In this document: positions 58,236 to 64,000 of the stretch, in pieces
Numbering within the stretch: the stretch's first letter is position 1
Layout of the letters: the number at the start of each line of letters is the position of its first letter
NCBI RefSeq assembly: GCF_020711235.1
Contig: NZ_JAJFAV010000016.1
Span: 1 to 64,000 of the forward strand
Reading direction: 5' to 3'
Length of the DNA: 64,000 bases
Source of the DNA: Hymenobacter sp. 15J16-1T3B
Lineage (GTDB): Bacteria > Bacteroidota > Bacteroidia > Cytophagales > Hymenobacteraceae
The notes under the pieces: model-generated
Database searches by the model: none
What the model was told of the DNA's origin: nothing
What the model saw: only the letters and a program-made list of their open reading frames with translations
Program-made: the position numbers and the translations under genes

Positions 58236-58841
58236 CTAATTCGACTTAAGAGCAAATTTAATTAATTCCTCCACGCTCAGGTCGTTGCCGTGCTTCTGCT
58301 GAATACCATCCAACGTCTTCTCGGCCGCGGCCCGCGCGAAGCCCAGCGTCACTAGGGCGGCTAACGCTTCCGCTCGGTTTGTATTGTGCTGGCGGGCCAG
58401 CGGCACGGTCTCCACGCCCGCCTTGGCCAGCAGCTCGTCCTTGCGCAGCTTGTCGCGCAAATCCAGCACGATGCGCTGGGCGGTTTTTGGACCCACGCCC
58501 TTGATGGCCTGAATCGAGCGCACGTCTTCCTGCACGATGGCCTGGCGGATTTCGCCCACCGACATCGACGACACGATAACGATGCCCGTGCCCGGTCCGA
58601 TGCCCGACACCGAAATCAGGTGCATGAACAGCGCCTTCTCGTTCGGGTCCAGAAAGCCGTAGAGGGCATTGGCGTCCTCCTTGATGTGCTGGTAGGTGTA
58701 GAGCTTGGCCTTTTCGCCCTCGGCGGGCAGCTTGGAATAGGTGGCCAAGGAAATCTTCACTTCGTAGCCCACGCCCTGCACATCAATGATGGCCAGCGTG
58801 GGGTCTTTGTAGGCAAGTTTACCGTCGAGGTATGCAATCAT
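58236..58841 (-). CDS. ruvA: Holliday junction branch migration protein RuvA
   Basis: The 201-residue protein has the three RuvA domains: OB fold (MIAYLDGKLAYKDPTLAIID, VQGVGYEVKISLATY), a helix-hairpin-helix domain (LISVSGIGPGTGIVIVSSM near residue 74 and IKGVGPKTAQRIVLDL near 110), and the C-terminal RuvB-contact domain (AEALAALVTLGFARAAAEKT). It binds four-way junctions and loads the RuvB motor. It lies 24 bases upstream of the sprA start in the same direction and may share its transcript. Its own promoter region (58842-58976) is AT-rich, without a perfect box. Confidence 0.97.
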   Translation of the reverse strand: MIAYLDGKLAYKDPTLAIIDVQGVGYEVKISLATYSKLPAEGEKAKLYTYQHIKEDANALYGFLDPNEKALFMHLISVSGIGPGTGIVIVSSMSVGEIRQAIVQEDVRSIQAIKGVGPKTAQRIVLDLRDKLRKDELLAKAGVETVPLARQHNTNRAEALAALVTLGFARAAAEKTLDGIQQKHGNDLSVEELIKFALKSN

Positions 58842-58976
58842 AGCAGGAACTTAAAAACTCCGAAAAGGGCCGGAATACGGCTGGCTAGCGGCAATATCGG
58901 TAAGAAGCGTAAGGATGAAGCCGGGTAGTTTGTTCCAAGAGTATTAGATTTATTTGCTAATAATATTAGTATATAG

Positions 58977-59013
58977 AAAGATTGACGGCGCCGGGAAGGC
59001 GCCGTCAATCTTT
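58977..59013 (-). terminator. Terminator of the malic enzyme gene
   Basis: A perfect 16-base stem (58977-58992 with 58998-59013) with a five-base loop, followed on the minus strand by a T-rich stretch. Confidence 0.92.
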
Positions 59014-59021
59014 CGGGGGCA

Positions 59022-61295
59022 TTACAGCGGTTGGTTATATGTCTGCGCGTCCGACACGGCAATGGCCGTGATGTTGACGATGTCGCGCACGGAGGCGCCG
59101 AGCTGCAGAATATGCACCGGCTTGCGCATGCCCATCAGCACCGGCCCGATGACCTCGGCCCCGCCGATTTCCTGCAGCACCTTGTAGGCGATGTTGCCGG
59201 AGGTCAGGCCCGGGAAAATCAGGGTGTTGGCGCCTTTTTCGGCCAGCTCCGAGAAGGGGTAGTGCTCCTGCAGCAGGTTGCGGTTGAGGGCCGTGTTGGC
59301 CTGCATCTCGCCGTCGAGGATCAGGTCGGGGAAGCGGCGCTTGGCCAGTTCCGTGGCCCGGCGCATCTTGTCGGGCAGCGGGCCAGTGTTCGAGCCGAAG
59401 TTGGAGTAGCTCAGCACCGCAATGCGCGGCTCGGTGTCGAAAAAGCGCACGGCGCGGGCCGTCAGGCCGATAATGTCCACCAACTGCTCGGCCGTGGGCT
59501 CAATGTTCACCGTCGTGTCGGAGAAGAAGAACGGGCCTTTGCGGTGCAGCACGATGTACATGCCGGCCGCGCGCTGCACGCCGTCTTCCACGCCGATGAT
59601 CTGGAAGGCGGGCAGAATGCTCTTGCCGTAGTCCTTGGTCAGGCCGGTGATGTAGGCGTCGGCCTCACCGGTTTCCAGCATCATGGCGCCGAAGTAGTTC
59701 CGCTCGCGCATCAGGCGGCGGGCTTCGTAGAGCGTCATGCCCTTGCGCTGGCGCTTGCGGAAGAGCAGGTCGGCGTACTCGTCGCGCTTGGCTTCCTCGT
59801 CGGCCAGAATGTCGATGATCTGGCAGCCTTCCAGGTCGAGGTTGTTTTCGCGGGCAATCTTGGCAATGCGCTCCTTGCGGCCCAGCAGAATGGGCAAGGC
59901 AATGCCCTCGTCGTGGGCAATCTGGGCGGCTTTGAGGATTTTGTAGTTGTCGGCCTCGGGGTACACCACGCGCTTGGGGGCCGAGCGGGCCCGCGAGGTG
60001 ATGCGGTTCATCAGCTTCTGGTTGACGCCGAGGCGGGCGCGCAGCTCGTCCTCGTAGGCTTGCCAGTCGGTGATGTCGCGGCGGGCCACGCCGCTTTCCA
60101 TGGCCGCTTTGGCCACGGCCGGCGAGAGCGTGGTGATGAGGCGCGGATCGAGCGGCTTGGGAATCAGGTAGGTGCGGCCGAAGGTGAGCGTGTTGTCGCC
60201 GTACGCCTTGTTCACCATGTCGGGCACGGGCTCCTTGGCTAGTTCCGTGAGGGCGTGCACGGCGGCCAGCTTCATCTGCTCGTTAATCTCCGTGGCGCGC
60301 ACGTCGAGGGCCCCGCGGAAGATGTAGGGGAAGCCCAGCACGTTGTTGACCTGGTTCGGGTGGTCCGAGCGGCCGGTGGCCATGATGATGTCCTCGCGGG
60401 TGCTCAGGGCCAGCTCGTAGGCAATTTCCGGGTCGGGGTTGGCCAGGGCGAAGACGATGGGGTCTTTGGCCATCTTCAGCAGCAGCTCGGGCGCCAGCAC
60501 GTTGGCGGCCGAAAGGCCCAGGAAGAAGTCGGCGCCCTCCATGGCTTCGGCCAGCGTGGTCACGGCGCGGTCGGTGGCAAATTGCATCTGCAGCGGCGCC
60601 AGGTTGGTACGCTGGTGGTTGATGATGCCGTCCTTGTCGAACACCACCATGTTTTCGCGCTTCATCCCCAGCTCCAGGTACAGGCGCATACAGCTCACGG
60701 CGGCCGCGCCGGCGCCGCTGACCACCACCTGGATTTCGTCGATTTTCTTGCCGACAACTTCCAGCGCGCTCAGCAGGGCCGCCGACGAAATGATGGCCGT
60801 GCCGTGCTGGTCGTCGTGCATCAGCGGAATGTTCATCTGCTCGCGCAGGGCCGTTTCGATGGCGAAGCACTCCGGCGCCTTGATGTCCTCCAGGTTGATG
60901 CCGCCGAAGGTGGGCTCCAGGGCCTTCACCACGCGGATAAACTCGTCGGGGTCGGTGGCGTCGATTTCGATGTCGAAGCAGTCGATGCCGGCGAACTTCT
61001 TGAACAATACACCCTTGCCCTCCATCACCGGCTTCGAGGCGGCCGGACCGATGTTGCCCAGGCCCAGCACGGCGGTGCCGTTGCTGATAACGGCCACGAG
61101 GTTGCCCTTGGCGGTGTACTTGTAGACGTCGTCGGGGTTGGCGGCAATTTCCTTGCAGGGCTCGGCCACGCCCGGCGAGTAGGCCAGGGCCAGGTCGAGC
61201 TGGGTGCTGACGGGCTTGGTGGGCACCACCTCAATCTTCCCGGCGGGGGTTTGCTGGTGGTAGTTAAGCGCGTCTTCCTTGTTTATTTTCAGCAT
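59022..61295 (-). CDS. maeB: NADP-dependent malic enzyme with phosphotransacetylase-like domain
   Basis: The 757-residue protein is the long MaeB type: a malic enzyme part (residues 1 to about 430, [55 protein letters not shown] with the metal-binding Asp residues, and the Rossmann part [20 protein letters not shown]) and a C-terminal phosphotransacetylase-like domain (about 440-757, [20 protein letters not shown] ... [19 protein letters not shown]), which in relatives acts as a regulatory acetyl-CoA sensor. It decarboxylates malate to pyruvate and makes NADPH. I chose ATG 61295 ([15 protein letters not shown]) because it matches the family start; the frame extends to 61352 through a hairpin. 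Confidence 0.95.
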   Translation of the reverse strand: MLKINKEDALNYHQQTPAGKIEVVPTKPVSTQLDLALAYSPGVAEPCKEIAANPDDVYKYTAKGNLVAVISNGTAVLGLGNIGPAASKPVMEGKGVLFKKFAGIDCFDIEIDATDPDEFIRVVKALEPTFGGINLEDIKAPECFAIETALREQMNIPLMHDDQHGTAIISSAALLSALEVVGKKIDEIQVVVSGAGAAAVSCMRLYLELGMKRENMVVFDKDGIINHQRTNLAPLQMQFATDRAVTTLAEAMEGADFFLGLSAANVLAPELLLKMAKDPIVFALANPDPEIAYELALSTREDIIMATGRSDHPNQVNNVLGFPYIFRGALDVRATEINEQMKLAAVHALTELAKEPVPDMVNKAYGDNTLTFGRTYLIPKPLDPRLITTLSPAVAKAAMESGVARRDITDWQAYEDELRARLGVNQKLMNRITSRARSAPKRVVYPEADNYKILKAAQIAHDEGIALPILLGRKERIAKIARENNLDLEGCQIIDILADEEAKRDEYADLLFRKRQRKGMTLYEARRLMRERNYFGAMMLETGEADAYITGLTKDYGKSILPAFQIIGVEDGVQRAAGMYIVLHRKGPFFFSDTTVNIEPTAEQLVDIIGLTARAVRFFDTEPRIAVLSYSNFGSNTGPLPDKMRRATELAKRRFPDLILDGEMQANTALNRNLLQEHYPFSELAEKGANTLIFPGLTSGNIAYKVLQEIGGAEVIGPVLMGMRKPVHILQLGASVRDIVNITAIAVSDAQTYNQPL

Positions 61296-61315
61296 AGGGG
61301 GGAATTCAGATGCAA

Positions 61316-61346
61316 AACGGCGCCGCCCGCTGAAGGCAGCGCCGTT
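61316..61346 (-). terminator. Terminator of the lipoprotein gene, upstream of maeB
   Basis: A 12-base stem with one mismatch (61316-61327 with 61335-61346), followed on the minus strand by TTTTGC, lies between the lipoprotein gene and maeB. Confidence 0.7.
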
Positions 61347-61438
61347 GGGCAAGTTCGGGCGAAATTAAGCGGAATCAAAACCCCCGGCCGCATTGCGCGG
61401 CGAGCCGCCCCCCGGCAACCGCCTGGGCCCGAAGCGGC

Positions 61439-62053
61439 TTAGTCGTCCTGACCGACGCGCATGTTTTCGAAGCTACCGCTCACCGTGACGCGGCACCGGG
61501 CCTTGCCCGCGTCGGTGAGGGCCGGGTTGTCCGGGTCGGCCACGTCGGGCAGGCGCACTTCGTAGCGGCCGCTGAGTAGGTGGCGGCGGGCGTCGTAGGC
61601 GGTAATGACGAGCTGGCCCTGGAAGTCGGTGTTGGCGCTGGTGTAAGTGTTGCCCCAACGCGTCGTGCCGGTATGCTGGTTGTGGTAGTAGCTGACTTCG
61701 GCGTCGTTGCCCGGGGCCGTGGTCGATTGCAGCGTGTAGGTGCCCACTATGCCGGGCTTCACGCGGGCGGGCAGCAGCGTGAGGCGCAGCCCGTCCAGGT
61801 CGTCATCATCGGCGAAGGAGAGAAAGAACGAGCCGTGGCCGCTGGTCCAGGATACCAGCGCGGCAATGCGGCTCGGGGCGTAGCTCACACCGGAGCCAAC
61901 AGAGGAAACCGGGTAGTAGAAGGTGCGGTTGAAGGTGTACGAAGCCGCCGGCGCAGCCTCCTCGATGGGGTGCGGATCGGTTTCGGGGTGGGAACGGCAG
62001 GCCCCGACGGAAAACAACAAGGCAGCACTGAGGAGAAGGGAAATGTGTTTCAT
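61439..62053 (-). CDS. Small putative lipoprotein of unknown function
   Basis: The 204-residue protein starts MKHISLLLSAALLFSVGACR with a lipobox (SVGAC, Cys at residue 19), so it is probably a lipoprotein in the periplasm or outer membrane. The mature part is a beta-rich domain without recognised family: TFYYPVSSVGSGVSYAPSRI, HGSFFLSFADDDDLDGLRLT, AEVSYYHNQHTGTTRW, QLVITAYDARRHLLSGRYEV. The last part resembles DUF6252-like small Bacteroidota domains, but this is a weak impression. I chose ATG 62053 for the lipobox; the frame is open to 62092. It stands upstream of maeB, separated by a terminator. Confidence 0.75.
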   Translation of the reverse strand: MKHISLLLSAALLFSVGACRSHPETDPHPIEEAAPAASYTFNRTFYYPVSSVGSGVSYAPSRIAALVSWTSGHGSFFLSFADDDDLDGLRLTLLPARVKPGIVGTYTLQSTTAPGNDAEVSYYHNQHTGTTRWGNTYTSANTDFQGQLVITAYDARRHLLSGRYEVRLPDVADPDNPALTDAGKARCRVTVSGSFENMRVGQDD

Positions 62054-62274
62054 AGCTCGGAAAGGGTAGCTGGTTGACGGCGGAGTTGCCAATCAGCGTG
62101 CCAATTGACGGCGTAATACCCCAATAAAATGCATGCAATCAGGTAAGGTGCTGACAATCAAAGACGCCAAAAGATGTGATTGACTCAACGGCCCCGAATT
62201 GCTTATGGAAGGCTTTCAGGACTGGTTTTGGGCCATGCTGCCTGATGGTTGTTGGCCACATCTGCCTTAAAAAA

Positions 62275-62308
62275 GAACGGCGGCCACCCGCTTGGGTAGC
62301 CGCCGTTC
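62275..62308 (-). terminator. Terminator of the rhamnogalacturonan lyase-like gene
   Basis: The stem gaacggcgg...caccc / gggt...ccgccgttc has a four-base loop and is followed on the minus strand by six T residues (62274-62269). Confidence 0.88.
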
Positions 62309-62351
62309 GGGGAGCTTGGGCAAGGCCGAAGCTTGTGCTGTCAGAGCCTAG

Positions 62352-64000
62352 TTAGTCTACGACCACCAGGCGTTGGGTCTGCGTCTGCCCGTTTTGGCGC
62401 AGGCGGCAGGTATAGAGCCCGGCGGGCAGCTGGCGGCCGTCCAGCGGCAGCGTGTATTGCCGGCCGGCTTCGGCGGGAGCGTCGTAGAGCGTGGCCACTA
62501 GCTGGCCTAAGGAGTTATACACGGCCACGTGCGCTGCCCCCGACTCCGCCGAACGGAAGCGGATGGTGGCCGGGCCGGCCACTGGGTTGGGCGTCGCCGT
62601 CAGCTCCAATTGCTCGACGGCCGTGGCTGGGCTGCCTTGCGTACCGCGGGCGGCCGTGGCGCAGCCAGCCAGTTGGTCGCCGTGCTGGGCGAGGTGCGCG
62701 GCAACGGCGCTAGGCGCAATGCAGAGCAAGTTGCCGTTGTGGCACACCAGCACCTTGTCGTTCTTCGTGCCGCACCGCGCGTCGACAACCGTCAGCGTGA
62801 CGCTGGCCGTGGCCGGGCAGCCGCTGGCGCTGGTGGCCGTGACGGTATAGGTATACGTGCCGGGGGCGGTGGCCGCGAAGGTCGGGTTGGCTGTAGCGGC
62901 GTTGCTCAGGCCCGCGGCGGGGTTCCACTGGTAGCTAACCCCGTCAGTGGCCGTCAGCGTGGCGCTTTGCGGACCGTAGCCGAGGTAGAGCGTCGTAGCT
63001 ACCCCGCCGGTGTAGGTGCCGCTGGCCGGCATCACACTGATTTGCGGGGCCGGCACGCTGCCCAGCACCGTCACCGTGGCCGGGGCGCTGGCCGAGTTGC
63101 CGTTGACGTCGGTGGCCGTCAGCGTTACCACGTTCGGCCCGATGGCGGCGCAGTCGAAGGTGCTGCGGTCCAGGGTGAGCGAAGCCAGGCCGTAGGCGTC
63201 GGCGCTGCCGTTGTCTACGTCGGCGGGCGTAATGGTGGCCGTGCCGCCGCTCAGCGTGACGCTAATGTTCTTGGTCAGTACCGTCGGCGCTACCAAGTCC
63301 TTGGCCTCGAACGACCAGACTGCACCAGTGGCTACCTCGCCGTCGTGGGTGGCGTCGCCGTCGCGCAGGGCGTCCACGCGCCAGTAGTAGGTGCCGAGGG
63401 CCGTAGTACCCGCCAGCGTGTATTCGGGTTGGGTCAGGCCTTCGGCCACCAGCACCAGGTTGCCCGGGTCGGGGCCCACCAGCACGTTGTAGCGGTCCGC
63501 CGCGCCGGTCCAGCTCAGGCGGATGTCATCGGCGTTGACGGCGGCGCCGTTGCCGGGCGTCAGGTAAGCCACCGGATTCACCCAGGCCGGCCCGGCGGCT
63601 TGCACCAAGCTGATGTTATAGGTCGGGGCGGCCATGTTTTCGCCCAGAAAGAAGCTGGGGTTGGGCGGTTGGTTGTAGGCCGAGTTTTCCAGCGCCACCT
63701 GCGTCCGGTACTGCGCGTCGTGCATGAGCGTGGGCAGGCGGTGGGTGGTCGGCGCGGTGGTCGTGTAAACCAGCAGGCTGGTGTTGTCGGCCGAGCGCAG
63801 CACGATTTCCTCGCGCCAGTCACCCAGAATGTCGGCCGTGATGCAGGCGTTGGCCTTGGTGGTGTTGTTGGTTTGGCCGTTGCCAAATTCCGGCGTGCTC
63901 GGCGTCATGATGCGGTCGGCGCGGTTGGCGGCGTAGTTCCACTTGTCGAGGCGCACGGTGGCGAAGTCGGTGGTGGCGTTGTACGACGACTCCAGCAACT
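62352..64000 (-). CDS. Rhamnogalacturonan lyase-like secreted enzyme, 3' part only (cut by right edge)
   Basis: About 549 codons are visible; the frame is open at the right edge, so the N-terminus with the signal peptide is missing. Residues 1-125 match the end of a PL11-type rhamnogalacturonan lyase propeller (CITADILGDWREEIVLRSAD, HRLPTLMHDAQYRTQVALEN, SAYNQPPNPSFFLGENM). A fibronectin-like segment (NGAAVNADDIRLSWTG), an HYR-like domain (TLTATDVNGNSASAPATVTV), an Ig/PKD-like part (TATDGVSYQWNPAAGLSNAA) and a short Cys-bearing insert (DARCGTKNDKVLVCHNGN) follow, then a T9SS sorting domain (LTATPNPVAGPATI ... GLYTCRLRQNG ... QRLVVVD). It probably cleaves pectic rhamnogalacturonan outside the cell after T9SS export. 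The internal Met near 63998 is not the start. Confidence 0.88.
   Translation of the reverse strand, partial: LLESSYNATTDFATVRLDKWNYAANRADRIMTPSTPEFGNGQTNNTTKANACITADILGDWREEIVLRSADNTSLLVYTTTAPTTHRLPTLMHDAQYRTQVALENSAYNQPPNPSFFLGENMAAPTYNISLVQAAGPAWVNPVAYLTPGNGAAVNADDIRLSWTGAADRYNVLVGPDPGNLVLVAEGLTQPEYTLAGTTALGTYYWRVDALRDGDATHDGEVATGAVWSFEAKDLVAPTVLTKNISVTLSGGTATITPADVDNGSADAYGLASLTLDRSTFDCAAIGPNVVTLTATDVNGNSASAPATVTVLGSVPAPQISVMPASGTYTGGVATTLYLGYGPQSATLTATDGVSYQWNPAAGLSNAATANPTFAATAPGTYTYTVTATSASGCPATASVTLTVVDARCGTKNDKVLVCHNGNLLCIAPSAVAAHLAQHGDQLAGCATAARGTQGSPATAVEQLELTATPNPVAGPATIRFRSAESGAAHVAVYNSLGQLVATLYDAPAEAGRQYTLPLDGRQLPAGLYTCRLRQNGQTQTQRLVVVD

Noticed and set aside
61296-61352. Longer start for malic enzyme
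   Set aside because: The added residues pass through a terminator hairpin and are not family-like; the usual start is [10 protein letters not shown].

Overview
The window is GC-rich Bacteroidota DNA, most likely from a Hymenobacter-like member of the Cytophagales. The evidence is consistent: promoter boxes of the Bacteroidota type (TAnnTTTG about 19 bases after a TTG), five secreted proteins ending in a type IX secretion (T9SS) sorting domain, the giant T9SS translocon protein SprA, TonB-dependent receptor biology, an ECF sigma factor coupled to a membrane/beta-barrel protein, and few Shine-Dalgarno sequences. No complete mobile element, CRISPR array, rRNA or plasmid/phage module is visible. 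Most genes are housekeeping or envelope genes; the extreme left edge is an AT-rich accessory patch. Family assignments come from reading translated motifs; no database search was run. | Left part (1-21 kb): an AT-rich pair of overlapping unknown genes (1-955, cut by the edge), then a relic of the end of mfd, a TonB-domain gene, and the intact mfd. The relic and the live mfd tail form a direct repeat bracketing the TonB gene, the clearest sign of a rearrangement. Then follow a DUF885 peptidase, a DUF457 membrane protein, a NYN-cold-shock protein, a hotdog thioesterase, a DUF962 protein, a GNAT acetyltransferase, YajQ, TerC, a J-domain protein with an unknown coupled partner, a secreted M36 metallopeptidase, a SPOUT RNA methyltransferase and MutS. 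| Middle part (21-48 kb): tRNA-Gly and tRNA-Leu behind a near-ideal promoter; an exosortase-type pair; a 2410-residue beta-helix T9SS surface protein; a solitary MoxR ATPase; a T9SS propeller-like protein; an ECF sigma factor overlapping an inner-membrane/outer-membrane hybrid protein; a methyltransferase; a glycosyltransferase-flippase pair; a T9SS beta-helix protein downstream of a TonB-dependent receptor, separated by an inverted-repeat element; YicC; a small secreted protein; and an NAD-dependent epimerase. | Right part (48-64 kb): a minus-strand run of malic enzyme, ruvA, sprA, gcvH, vanZ and an M28 peptidase. SprA is the outer-membrane channel through which the T9SS substrates of this window would leave the cell. 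A small lipoprotein and the 3' part of a rhamnogalacturonan lyase-like secreted enzyme, cut by the right edge, close the window. | The main candidates for a second look are the duplicated mfd 3' end, the AT-rich unknown pair at the left edge, the sigma/beta-barrel pair, the exosortase pair without a visible substrate, and the inverted-repeat element at 42.1 kb. No feature here can be firmly declared a new system from sequence alone.
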